The position numbers and the translations under genes are program-made. A stretch of 44,551 bases of DNA, from positions 13,989 to 58,539 of the forward strand of contig JAESUW010000040.1 in the NCBI GenBank assembly GCA_016760525.1, written 5' to 3'. Positions 9,000 through 18,200 of this stretch are shown here, one piece after another. Source of the stretch: Labilibaculum sp. (GTDB lineage Bacteria > Bacteroidota > Bacteroidia > Bacteroidales > Marinifilaceae). The notes beneath the pieces are model-generated. The model ran no database searches, had not been told where the DNA came from, and saw only the letters and a program-made list of their open reading frames with translations. Position 1 is the first letter of the stretch, and each line of letters begins with the position of its first letter.

Positions 9000-9878
9000 A
9001 TGAAAATTGGAATTACAGGAGGATCAGGCTTCATCGGTTCTCACCTAACTGCAAAATTGGTAAATGAACTGAATGCTGATGTTTTATTGATTCCAAGAAA
9101 ACTTCTTTATGGCAATGTTCAAGATCTTTCTGTTTATATAAAATCCTGTGAGATAATTATTCATCTTTCCGGTGCTCCGATTGTCTGCAGGTGGAATTCA
9201 AAAAATAAAAGAAATCTTCGGAATAGTCGAATTCTTACAAGTCAGAACTTAAGTGCGGCAATTGGTTTGATGGAAATAAAACCAAAGCTGTTTATTTCAA
9301 CTTCGGCTGTAGGAATATACGACGCAACTTATACTCATAATGATTCTAGTTTAAACTTTTCGAATGATTTTTTAGGAGAACTTTGCCTCGAATGGGAGGA
9401 AGCAAGTAATGAGATTGTTAAGCTTGGTGTTCGAACTGTAATTTTTCGGCTGGGTGTAGTTTTGAGTGATAAAGGAGGAGCATTGGCAAAGGTCTTACCT
9501 ATATTTAGATATGGATTTGGAGGAAGATTGGGAAGTGGAGATCAGGCATTCCCATTTATTCATATTACTGATCTTTTGAACGCTTATTCGTTTGTGATTA
9601 TTAACGAGAAGACTGAAGGTACATACAACCTAACAGCACCCGAATTAATCACCAATTCAGATTATACAAAAGAGCTTGGTTCTTGCCTAAATCGTCCTGC
9701 TTTTTTTCACGTTCCTGAATTTATTCTTAGAGCAATCTTTGGGGATGGATCAACTGTTCTTCTTTCCGGACAAAGAGTTATACCTGAACGTCTTTTAAAT
9801 AGGGGCTTTCAGTTCAAATATCCTACCTTGTGTACTACTCTTAATTCATTATTAAATCGTAACCGGTCAAAATGTTAG
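9000..9878 (+). CDS. TIGR01777 family NAD(P)-binding epimerase-like protein
   Basis: This 292-residue protein belongs to the extended short-chain dehydrogenase group related to E. coli YfcH. It opens with the Rossmann motif GITGGSGFIGSHL. IIHLSGAPI and the conserved WNSKNKR segment follow, then FISTSAVGIYD with the active-site Tyr region, GELCLEWEEAS, and a C-terminal DUF1731-like tail (PEFILRAIFGDGSTVLLSGQ). The substrate is unknown for the family. The ATG at 9000 starts exactly at the Rossmann strand; the frame remains open upstream to 8964, inside cdaA, but that extension is not family-like. Confidence 0.9.
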   Translation: MKIGITGGSGFIGSHLTAKLVNELNADVLLIPRKLLYGNVQDLSVYIKSCEIIIHLSGAPIVCRWNSKNKRNLRNSRILTSQNLSAAIGLMEIKPKLFISTSAVGIYDATYTHNDSSLNFSNDFLGELCLEWEEASNEIVKLGVRTVIFRLGVVLSDKGGALAKVLPIFRYGFGGRLGSGDQAFPFIHITDLLNAYSFVIINEKTEGTYNLTAPELITNSDYTKELGSCLNRPAFFHVPEFILRAIFGDGSTVLLSGQRVIPERLLNRGFQFKYPTLCTTLNSLLNRNRSKC

Positions 9879-10069
9879 TACCCGTTTTCGGATAGTTCAT
9901 CGCTGTTATATGTATTCCTAAGGAAGTTAAGGCATGTTTAATCATAAAAGGGTTGATTTTCTAGTTCATTAGTTTTAATTTAGATTAAACAAGCTTCCTA
10001 TGAGAAAAATAGTGCCCGATGAGGGTGTTTTTTTTATTTTCATGTTCGCTGAGTACTAACTTAAAACCT

Positions 10070-12538
10070 ATGGAGTTGGATTTTATACCCCAATTATTGA
10101 TTGTTGACGACCGTGCCGATAACCTGGAATTACTAAAAGCCTTGTTGGGTAAGTTGAGTGTTGGCTTAGAGTTAGTCCAATCACCTATAAAGGCATTACA
10201 GGATATTGAGAAGAAAGAGTATGCTCTTATTATTTTGGATGTTCAAATGCCACAAATGGATGGCTTCTTACTTGCTCAAAAAATTCGAAATGGTCATGTA
10301 AATAAGTCTACACCCATTATTTTTCTAACCGCAATTTTTCTTGATAAGCAAAGTGAAGCCAAAGGCTACAAATGTGGTGGTGTCGATTTTATTATGAAAC
10401 CTTTCGATACTACAATTTTAATTAATAAGGTAAATATCTTTCTGGATTTATATATAAACAGAAGATTGGTTGAATCTCAGAACAAAAAATTGACGACTGC
10501 TCTTAATGAGAAAGATTTACTGGAAGGTCGGTTGCGTAATCTTGCATCAAATTATCGTTCTATTCTAGAGGGGCAATCGGAACTTATTTTGAAAATGGAC
10601 GGCTCACACCGAGTTGTATTTGTCAATAAAGCATTTACTGATTTTTTTGATTATACACTGGATGGTATTTCACGTGATTCTTTAGCTTCAGTTAGTTCGG
10701 TTTTAAAAGAGCAATTGATTCGAGAAATTGAAACGTTAAATGGCAAAACAAAAACGATAACTTTTGAGGAACAAATCTTAAATTCTGAGGGGAATAATAT
10801 TTGCCTGGAATGGACGATTTTTAAGGAAGTGGAATTTGATGATACCTATTATTTGGTAATTGGCCGAGATGTTTCAGAGCGGAAACAATTTAAAAACTCC
10901 TTGGTAAAGAAAGAAAGTGTATTAAGAAAAATTCAAAAGAAAGCTAAAATAGGAAGTTTTGAATGGGACTCTTATTCAAAGATTATTCGAGGGTCCGATG
11001 AATTTTTACGCCTCTATGAAATTTCTTCTGAAGATACAGGAAATATTTTTGAAGAAATTAAGTTGAAAACCCACAGCGACGATAGAGAGGCCATTGAACG
11101 CATGCTCATTCATCTTCCCGAAAAAAATCAAAAAATTGAATTTGAACATCGCTATGTTTATAAGAATGGCTTGATTAAATATTTCAAAGTCGACATGTAT
11201 AGCGAGTACAGTGAAACAGAGGATATTCTGAATCTGTATGGTTTGGTTTCTGATGTTTCTAAGGAAAAGGCAGTGGAGTTAACATTCAAAGAGAGTTTAA
11301 GTTTGGAGAATGAGGCGTACAGCACTAAGGCCATATTTGAATTGGATGGGAAAAATCAAATTAGTTATTTAAATGATTATGCCTGTGAGTTTTTGGAATG
11401 TACAGATCTAAAAGAATCAAAGGAAATTAATTTTGTTGAATTCTTTAAGGATGATGATGATGCAAAAAAAATTAAAAAAATATTGAATTTATCTGTATCA
11501 AAAAAAGGTTTTGCATTTGAATTATTCTCTATTGTTACAAAAAAGAATACAACGAAACGTATTGCATTGGCGGTACATTCTACCATAGTGAATAATGAAA
11601 GTGGTGTGCGTGGTATAATGATGGAGGTGACTTCAAATAATGAAATTGGAAATAATACAGAGTATAATAATATTATTACGGGGCTTAAAAGACAAGAGAA
11701 AGAATTTGAAGTTGAAACAAAGAAGCTAAAGGAGAAAGTTGAAAAGGAGTTGAAGATTAATGACTTCCACCATCAGCTGTTGCTCAAGAAATCGGAGCTT
11801 GAATCTCTTGGTAAAATGGCTGGTTCGATGGTGAATGAAATCAATCAGCCATTAACAGGAATATCTATGGTAATGGATAATTTATTATTGCGTTTATCTT
11901 TGAATAATATAGATGAAGTGTATATACGAGAAAAATGTTCACAAGTGTTTGGCGATATCGACCGAATAAAGAAGTATTTATCTCAAATTGGTATTTATAA
12001 TTCTTCACAAAAAGGAAATACAAAGGAGTTGATTAATGTGAAAAGTCTTGTTAATGATTCTATTAACATGATTCAAAAACAATATAAAACTTGTGCGGTT
12101 GAAATATCGTTTAATGCATGTTCTGATGATTTATTTGTTCTGGGTAATAAATATAAATTTCAGAAGGTTATTATTGATATCTTAAATAATGCTTACGAAT
12201 CAATTGAATGCAAACAGGAATTTTTCATATTAAAAAAAGAAGTTGGAAAGATAATAATAGCAACGGATTTGGAGAAAGGAAATGTTATAATAACTATTAA
12301 AGACAACGGTAATGGTATTGATCCGGATAATTTGAATTTTATATTTGAGCCCTTTTTTACAACGAAACAATCTGGTATTGGCTCGGGCCTTGGCTTATAT
12401 ATAAGTATGGGGATAGTACATAAAATGAATGGGGAAATTACTGTTAACAGCACAAAGAATGAGTTTACCGAAATGAAATTGATATTGCCTTTCGAATTTG
12501 AAAATTCGAAAAGAGTCATCAATTTTGAAAATAATTAG
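10070..12538 (+). CDS. Hybrid receiver-PAS-histidine-kinase-like protein lacking the phosphoacceptor His
   Basis: This 822-residue soluble protein has an N-terminal receiver (about 9-125) with a complete acid pocket: D13, D14, phosphoacceptor D57 (LDVQMP), T87 and K110 (MKPF). Three PAS-like domains follow (about 163-275, 283-405 and 410-530), then a coiled coil (about 545-585). Next is a HisKA-like segment reading MAGSMVNEINQPLTGI. In this family the pattern is HEINQPL; here the His position is Asn (codon AAT, 11834-11836, residue 589). The ATPase domain looks intact: N box DILNNAYESI, DNGNGIDP, FEPFFTTK and GSGLGLYIS. The ATG at 10019 would add 17 residues; I prefer 10070. The NtrC-type gene follows by 21 bp and is the likely partner. 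The protein may act allosterically, or as a phosphatase rather than a kinase. Confidence 0.9.
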   Translation: MELDFIPQLLIVDDRADNLELLKALLGKLSVGLELVQSPIKALQDIEKKEYALIILDVQMPQMDGFLLAQKIRNGHVNKSTPIIFLTAIFLDKQSEAKGYKCGGVDFIMKPFDTTILINKVNIFLDLYINRRLVESQNKKLTTALNEKDLLEGRLRNLASNYRSILEGQSELILKMDGSHRVVFVNKAFTDFFDYTLDGISRDSLASVSSVLKEQLIREIETLNGKTKTITFEEQILNSEGNNICLEWTIFKEVEFDDTYYLVIGRDVSERKQFKNSLVKKESVLRKIQKKAKIGSFEWDSYSKIIRGSDEFLRLYEISSEDTGNIFEEIKLKTHSDDREAIERMLIHLPEKNQKIEFEHRYVYKNGLIKYFKVDMYSEYSETEDILNLYGLVSDVSKEKAVELTFKESLSLENEAYSTKAIFELDGKNQISYLNDYACEFLECTDLKESKEINFVEFFKDDDDAKKIKKILNLSVSKKGFAFELFSIVTKKNTTKRIALAVHSTIVNNESGVRGIMMEVTSNNEIGNNTEYNNIITGLKRQEKEFEVETKKLKEKVEKELKINDFHHQLLLKKSELESLGKMAGSMVNEINQPLTGISMVMDNLLLRLSLNNIDEVYIREKCSQVFGDIDRIKKYLSQIGIYNSSQKGNTKELINVKSLVNDSINMIQKQYKTCAVEISFNACSDDLFVLGNKYKFQKVIIDILNNAYESIECKQEFFILKKEVGKIIIATDLEKGNVIITIKDNGNGIDPDNLNFIFEPFFTTKQSGIGSGLGLYISMGIVHKMNGEITVNSTKNEFTEMKLILPFEFENSKRVINFENN

Positions 12539-12559
12539 CAAGCATAAATTCCACGTAGT

Positions 12560-13945
12560 ATGATGTCAATAAGTGATTTAAGAATATTGATTTTAGATGA
12601 TGAAAAATTGGTTCGTGATGAATTAGGAGAATTTCTTGTAGATCCTAATTTTAATGTATTTAAAGCAGGTAGTCCTTCCGAAGCTTTTGATATCATGGAT
12701 GAAAATGAAATTCACATTGCAGTGATTGATGTTAATTTACCTGAAATGAGTGGCTTGGATGTCTTGGAAAAAGTAAAACAAGATTTTCCGGAAATAGAGG
12801 TGATCATGATTAGTGGATATAGTGAAATGGATTCTGTTATTCATGCAATGCGTTTAGGTGCTTTGGATTTTTTCACAAAACCATTTCGCTTAAGGGATGT
12901 TGAAAGTGCAATCGAACGAACTAAAAAATTCGTTCATTTAAATAAAACTCTGATAGAAGTGAAGAGGAATTTTTCTATTATTTCAGAAGAGTTTCAAAAA
13001 GCCATGGGGTATGAAATCATCGGGGATAGTCCACAGATGAAAAATTTAATGAACCTTATTGGGAAAGTAGCTAAAACTGAGAATACTTCAGTGCTCATAA
13101 CCGGTGAAAGTGGAACGGGTAAAGAATTAGTTGCTCGTGCAATTCATTATCTTAGTAATAGAAAAGAGAATTATTTCTATGCCGTTAATTGCAGTGCTAT
13201 TCCTGAATCACTTTTTGAAAGTGAATTTTTTGGTCACACAAAAGGCGCATTTACCGGGGCTTCCGATTCTAAAGTGGGATGGTTCGAAGCCGCCAATAAG
13301 GGAACTCTGTTTCTGGATGAGATAGGTGATATGCAGCTTAATCTTCAAACCAAATTTTTAAGAGTTTTAGAAGATAGAAAAATAATGAAAGTTGGTTCTA
13401 ATATTGAAATTCCTTTCGATACAAGAATTATTGCGGCCACCAATCAAAATATTGACGGATTTAATGCTGATAAGGGCTTTCGTTTAGATCTATACCACAG
13501 AATTAGCTCGTTTATTATTCATTTAGAGCCATTGCGAAATAGGAAAGAAGATATTCCATTGCTTTTGGATTATTTTGTAAAATATTTTAACCGTGTTATG
13601 GGTAAAAATATCACCGAGATTGATAGTGCAGTTATTAGACGAATATTGTCTTATGAGTTTCCTGGTAATGTACGGGAATTGAAAAATATGGTTGAGCGGG
13701 CTGTTATTATTTGTGATGGAAATAGGTTAAGCCTATCGCATTTCCAACTCACACATCCAAAAGAAGAAAATCGAAAAATTAATTTTTCAACAGATGAAAA
13801 TTTAGATCTTGAGTTGGTTGAGATGGATTGCATTAGAAAGGCACTTGAACGATCAAATAATAATAAATCAAAAGCAGCAGATCTTTTAAATATTACTTGG
13901 CAATCTCTCGACAGGCGAATAAAAAAATATAAAATTGAAGTTTAA
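12560..13945 (+). CDS. Sigma-54-dependent response regulator, NtrC family
   Basis: This 461-residue transcription activator has three parts. The receiver (1-120) has D13, D14, phosphoacceptor D57 (VIDVNLP), S85 and K107. The AAA+ sigma-54 interaction domain (about 150-385) has Walker A GESGTGKE (182-189), the sigma-54-contacting GAFTGA loop (229-234) and Walker B TLFLDEIGD. The C-terminal Fis-type helix-turn-helix (about 425-460) contains NNNKSKAADLLNITWQSLDRR. All activation residues are present, so it should work as a phosphorylation-controlled enhancer-binding protein. It is paired with the kinase-like gene directly upstream. Its targets are not shown; I found no convincing -24/-12 promoter (GG, N10, GC) near its neighbours. 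Confidence 0.95.
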   Translation: MMSISDLRILILDDEKLVRDELGEFLVDPNFNVFKAGSPSEAFDIMDENEIHIAVIDVNLPEMSGLDVLEKVKQDFPEIEVIMISGYSEMDSVIHAMRLGALDFFTKPFRLRDVESAIERTKKFVHLNKTLIEVKRNFSIISEEFQKAMGYEIIGDSPQMKNLMNLIGKVAKTENTSVLITGESGTGKELVARAIHYLSNRKENYFYAVNCSAIPESLFESEFFGHTKGAFTGASDSKVGWFEAANKGTLFLDEIGDMQLNLQTKFLRVLEDRKIMKVGSNIEIPFDTRIIAATNQNIDGFNADKGFRLDLYHRISSFIIHLEPLRNRKEDIPLLLDYFVKYFNRVMGKNITEIDSAVIRRILSYEFPGNVRELKNMVERAVIICDGNRLSLSHFQLTHPKEENRKINFSTDENLDLELVEMDCIRKALERSNNNKSKAADLLNITWQSLDRRIKKYKIEV

Positions 13946-13973
13946 TATCTTGTTTTAGCCAGATATTTTTTTT
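13944..13973 (+). terminator. Weak intrinsic terminator after the NtrC-type gene
   Basis: AATATCT (13944-13950) pairs with AGATATT (13961-13967) across a 10-nt loop and is followed by a run of T. The stem is short and AT-rich and overlaps the stop codon. Confidence 0.45.
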
Positions 13974-14064
13974 TACTCCATTTTTGAAGTTTGCTACCAA
14001 AGTAAAGTGTCTTTTCTGCTGATGTATACAATATCAGTATCTTTTAAATATCCGATTTTTATTA

Positions 14065-14169
14065 TATCCGAAAGTGGATAAGTTAATGAGAAATGACTTT
14101 TTCGCAAGTATATCAGGCAGTTACATCCTTAGTTTTAGTTTTATTAAACTTTACTATCCGTTAGTGGAT
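14065..14169. promoter_or_regulatory. Two copies of a TATCC-N5/6-GGAT inverted-repeat box
   Basis: TATCCGAAAGTGGAT (14065-14079) and TATCCGTTAGTGGAT (14155-14169) differ at two central bases. Each is an inverted repeat, and they are spaced 90 bp apart. A third partial TATCCG occurs near 14048. The arrangement resembles paired operator or enhancer sites and lies just downstream of the two-component genes and upstream of the degenerate receiver gene. No clear gene occupies 13946-14344. Confidence 0.4.
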
Positions 14170-14271
14170 GATTTTTTTTATGGAAATAATAGTCGTGATT
14201 CCTATATAGTCTTAATTGTAAGCGTTATAGATGTTATGGTATGCCTATTGATATGGAAAAGGTGTTGTTAA
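14086..14271 (+). CDS. Possible small hydrophobic protein, doubtful
   Basis: This frame of 61 codons starts at an ATG at 14086. Its C-terminal half is hydrophobic (IVLIVSVIDVMVCLLIW), which could be one membrane helix, and it ends in KRCC. There is no recognisable family, and one of the repeated TATCC boxes lies inside it, so it may be non-coding regulatory DNA. It is listed only because it fills an otherwise empty gap. Confidence 0.2.
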   Translation: MRNDFFASISGSYILSFSFIKLYYPLVDDFFYGNNSRDSYIVLIVSVIDVMVCLLIWKRCC

Positions 14272-14344
14272 CGAGTATTTGTGTATGGATGTGTTAATAT
14301 TGGAAGGAAATTCATTAAAAATTCTTCCTTCATCAGAAGAACCT

Positions 14345-14710
14345 ATGAATATCTTATTTATAAAAGAAAATAGATCATTAATTGATGAACTGAAAGAATA
14401 CATTCAGAGCTTAGATGCTAGAGCGTATTTTGCTGATGATCTTATTGAGATGGAAATTATTTTAAATCAGACGGCAATTGATTTGGTAATTATTCCGTTA
14501 AAAGCATTATCAAATTTAGATATGCTAAAATACATTAATGATAGTTTCAAAGAAACCAAAGTCGTGATTACGGTTGACCGTGAGGAACCAAATTCCAAAT
14601 TGGAAAACCGGAAAGCACTCTATACGAATTACGAATTGTTACAGAAGCAACTTCGTTTATTCGAATTAAAAAAAGCTATTGGTTCAGGGCTTGATTATAG
14701 TCCTAACTAA
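14345..14710 (+). CDS. Degenerate receiver-domain protein (pseudo-receiver)
   Basis: This 121-residue protein has the strand-helix rhythm of a response-regulator receiver. MNILFIKENRSL is beta 1, AYFADDLIEME falls around beta 2, IDLVIIPLKAL is beta 3, and TKVVITVDREE is beta 4. The phosphorylation residues are gone: the acidic pair after beta 1 reads K-E, the phosphoacceptor Asp is replaced by Pro (IIPLKAL), and the beta-5 Lys-Pro segment is not recognisable. There is no output domain. An in-frame ATG at 14285 would add 20 residues that do not look like a receiver, so I start at 14345. It sits directly after an active two-component pair and may modulate it by protein binding; that is inference. 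Confidence 0.65.
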   Translation: MNILFIKENRSLIDELKEYIQSLDARAYFADDLIEMEIILNQTAIDLVIIPLKALSNLDMLKYINDSFKETKVVITVDREEPNSKLENRKALYTNYELLQKQLRLFELKKAIGSGLDYSPN

Positions 14711-14772
14711 TATTTTGCTCTATTCACTTTTCAACCAACCATGTAGATTGATTAAAAAATTTACAAAAAATG

Positions 14773-14822
14773 AATTTGGACCACGGAGCAAATGAAATAT
14801 TCATTTGTTTCCGGTTCAAATT
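14773..14822 (+). repeat. 50-nt imperfect inverted repeat upstream of the HTH gene
   Basis: CAAATGAA (14789-14796) and TTCATTTG (14800-14807) form a perfect inner stem with a 3-nt loop. The outer arms AATTTGGACC (14773-14782) and GGTTCAAATT (14813-14822) pair except for one G-T wobble, with a short internal loop. It lies about 50 bp before the small HTH gene and could be an operator, an RNA hairpin or a terminator for the preceding gene, although the T-run after it is short. Confidence 0.5.
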
Positions 14823-14870
14823 TTAAAGAAGTAACCTTAATCTCAATTGTTAAATTATAAAACTGAAGTT

Positions 14871-15059
14871 ATGAAGCAGGAAGTTCAGAACGATTTAGTT
14901 AGAATTAAAGACCGACTCAGAATTCTAGATGACAAGAAGAAGAAAGTTGCCAAGATTATTGGTGTTACAGATGTGTATTTGTCTTATATTCTTAATGGAA
15001 AACGACCTTTGACTACAACAGTTAAGTCAAAACTATTTGATTACTTAGGCCTTAGTTAA
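14871..15059 (+). CDS. Small helix-turn-helix (XRE-like) DNA-binding protein
   Basis: This 62-residue protein is almost entirely one helix-turn-helix domain. After a charged N-terminal helix, KKVAKIIGVTDVYLSYILNG has the helix-turn-recognition-helix pattern of XRE/lambda-repressor proteins (VAKIIGV, then VYLSYILNGKRPLT), and the chain ends TVKSKLFDYLGLS. There is no effector or dimerisation domain. An ATG or alternative start at 14847 would add eight residues; the ATG at 14871 is preferred. It lies between the degenerate receiver and the T9SS/curli region and is a candidate local regulator. A hairpin follows it. Confidence 0.7.
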   Translation: MKQEVQNDLVRIKDRLRILDDKKKKVAKIIGVTDVYLSYILNGKRPLTTTVKSKLFDYLGLS

Positions 15060-15094
15060 TTTTTTTTGACAAATGCCGTTTAACTTATATTAAT

Positions 15095-15139
15095 AATCAG
15101 GTAATAAATCATTAATCATGAATTATTTGCCTGATTTTT
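15095..15139. terminator. AT-rich hairpin after the small HTH gene
   Basis: AATCAGG (15095-15101) pairs with CCTGATT (15130-15136), and the stem continues inward imperfectly through AATAA/TTATT and TCAT/ATGA. T-rich sequence follows on the plus strand. It is probably the terminator of the HTH gene. The rest of 15060-15268 shows no clear promoter. Confidence 0.5.
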
Positions 15140-15268
15140 ATTTAATAATAATTGGCTTCTCAATAATTGATTAGATTTATTTCGTAAATTGTGTATAAGT
15201 GAGAGATAATCAGGGTTTAAGCAATATTAAACAAGGATTGTGTTTTCGTTTTATCTAACACATCAAGT

Positions 15269-18200
15269 ATGAAATTTCTATTTCGCATTGTAGTTTTATA
15301 TATCTTTTTGGCTGCAAATATAGTATTTGGTCAAGGGCAGGCAGGTATATGGTATTTTGGCGAAAATGCAGGATTAGATTTTAATGTTACGCCTTCTGTT
15401 GCTTTAACTAATAGTAGTTTAAATACAGAAGAAGGGTGTTCTACCGTTTGTAATACACAAGGAGATTTGTTGTTTTATACAGATGGAATTACGGTTTATA
15501 ATAAAAATCATGCTGTAATGGCCAATGGTACCGGATTAGATGGTAATTCTTCAGCAACGCAATCTTCAATTATAGTACAACAACCAGGAAGTACTATACT
15601 CTACTATATATTTACTGTTGATGCGCATCAAAATGCTCTTCGGAATGGTTTAAATTATTCCATTGTTGATTTGTCGCAAAACGGAGGCCTTGGTGCTGTT
15701 ACAGTGAAAAATACATTGCTTTATGCCAATGAAGTATGTGAGAAAATAACTGCAGTAAAACACGCTAATGGAACTGATTTTTGGATATTGATGCACAGAT
15801 GGGATAATCGTGATTTTTATGCTTATGAATTTAGTGCATCTGGTATTGCAGCACCTGTAATTAGTACCATTGGAGTAAGTCATAATGGTGATAGAAGATC
15901 TGCCATTGGATATATGAAAACATCTCCTGGTGGTTCAAAATTAGCCGTTGCAATTTACACTCAGAATAGAGTTGAGTTGTTCGATTTTAATACAACTTCG
16001 GGAAGTGTTTCAAATCCGATTCAGCTTAATAACTATTCTACACCTTACGGTATTGAGTTTTCACCTTCAGGAGAGTTTTTATATGTAAGTTTATTTGCCA
16101 GTGGTGATTTGTATCAATTTAATATATCATCCAATAATCAGGCAACGATCAATGGGTCTGCTCAAATTATAGGCAACGGATCGTGGTTGTACGGCGCACT
16201 ACAGTTGGCTCCGGATAATAGAATCTACATGGCCAAAACGAATACGAATGGAACTACAGGAAGTCTTAATTTAGATGTTATTAATAATCCCGACGTAGCA
16301 GGTGCTGGTGCTAATTTTGCAGCTGATTCAAAAAATTTAGCAGGACGCAGATGTATGTTAGGTTTGCCAAATTTTGTAACCAGCATTTTTACCCTCGAGT
16401 TTGCATATCAGTTTGATTGTGTTGGTGATAATACAGAGTTTACGATAAGTTCCGATTTGGCAAATATTTCCAGTGCAACTTGGGATTTTGGTGATGGAGC
16501 AAACTTAACTTCTAACACAAGTCCTTTTACTGTAAATCATGTTTATTCTGTGGCAAATACTTACAATGTCAATCTTGAAGTTAATTTGATTTCAGGAGGA
16601 ACCGATAATATTACTCAGTCGGTTTCGATTCGTTCTTTACCAATTGTTACCGATCAGGCAGAGTCTGTTTGGGAAGATGTTCAAGGCACAGGAATCGCAG
16701 GTGGTGTAGATCTTACTATGTTGGAAAATGCGGTGAACAATACGGTCGGTTCAACTTTTATCTGGTATTCAGATGTTTCATTAACAACTATTGTGCCCGA
16801 TGCAACGAATGTTACTGTAAGCAATGGACAACAGTTTTGGGTTGAGGTAAATGATGGTTTTTGTAATAATGTTGCTATGGTAACCTATACGGTAAATTCT
16901 TTACCAAAAGCTTTGGATCAAAATATCGTTCTCTGCGAAGATAATTACAATTCAGGTGTCGTATCTAATATTGATTTAACATTATTGGAGCCGGCAATTA
17001 CAAATAACAATGGTTTTTTGGTAATATGGTTTCATGATCTTGCCTTAAGTGTACCGGTTATAAATTTAAACAATAGAATCGTTTCTGATGGAGAGATTTT
17101 TTACGTACAAGTGTCAACAGGAACAGAGACAAGTATCGCTGCCGTTACTTATGCAATACAAACCCTTCCAGAGGGAAATGATATTTCTATTCAAATTTGG
17201 GAAGATAGTTTTGGATCAGGAATCGCTTCAGGTATTGATTTAACATCTTATAATTTGCAAGTTGCAGGTGCGAACAACATTGTGTGGTATGCCGATGCAG
17301 GCCTGATAAATCCTATTGGAAGCCCGACTAATCTTGTGGTAAATGACCAAGATGTATTTTACGCATATATTGATAATGGATCATGTTTGAATCGTGGGAG
17401 TATTCAATTTACGGTGCGATCATCGCCAATAGCCAATGATTTAGATATAGAAGTATGCGAAGATGTTTATGGAAGTGGAATTGCCTCAAATATTAATTTA
17501 TTGTTACTGGATGGAGCTGTGAATGGAGGCACTGCAAGTAGTGTTAGCTGGTTTGCAGATGCCGCATTGTCAGTTCCTGTAGCAAATCCTTCAAATGTAA
17601 GCATTACGAATGGACTCATGTTTTATGTTCTTATTCAGAGCGCAGGCGAGTCCAATACGGCAACGGTTACCTATACGGTTCTATCATTACCAATTGCGAA
17701 TAATCAAAGTATTGTGGAGTTTGAAGATGTAGCAGGATCTATGATTTCTTTGGGAGTAGACTTAAGTTTTTATAATAATGCTATTTTAGGAGGACAATCA
17801 AATTCTATTGATTGGTATGTAGATTCTGGTCTTACAACTTTGGTTCTTGATCCAACAAATCAAGATGTGGGAGATGGAGATTTTTTTTATGTGTTGGTGG
17901 CAAATGGAACCTGTTCAAATGTTGCAACGATTGATTTTTCAGTTGTAAATACACCAATAGCAAGAAATGTATTTTCTGTAGTGTGTGAAGATGTTGTTGG
18001 AACGGGAACTGCTTTAGTTGATTTAAGTTTGCTTGAGAATCAAATAAACGAAGGCAACGGCGATTCTTTTGCATGGTATTTCGATTGGCCTGGAGAACCA
18101 AGTGGTTTGCCTGTTAATGCGATTCCAGATCCTGTCAATGTGATTGTTAATGATGGAGATCGTTTATTTGCGGCTGTGAGCGATGTGTTTAATACTAATG

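Noticed and set aside
13946-15268. Sigma-54 promoter for the NtrC-type regulator's targets
   Set aside because: I looked for GG-N10-GC and TGGC-N7-TTGC patterns here and upstream of csgE and the curlins; only poor matches with wrong spacing were found.
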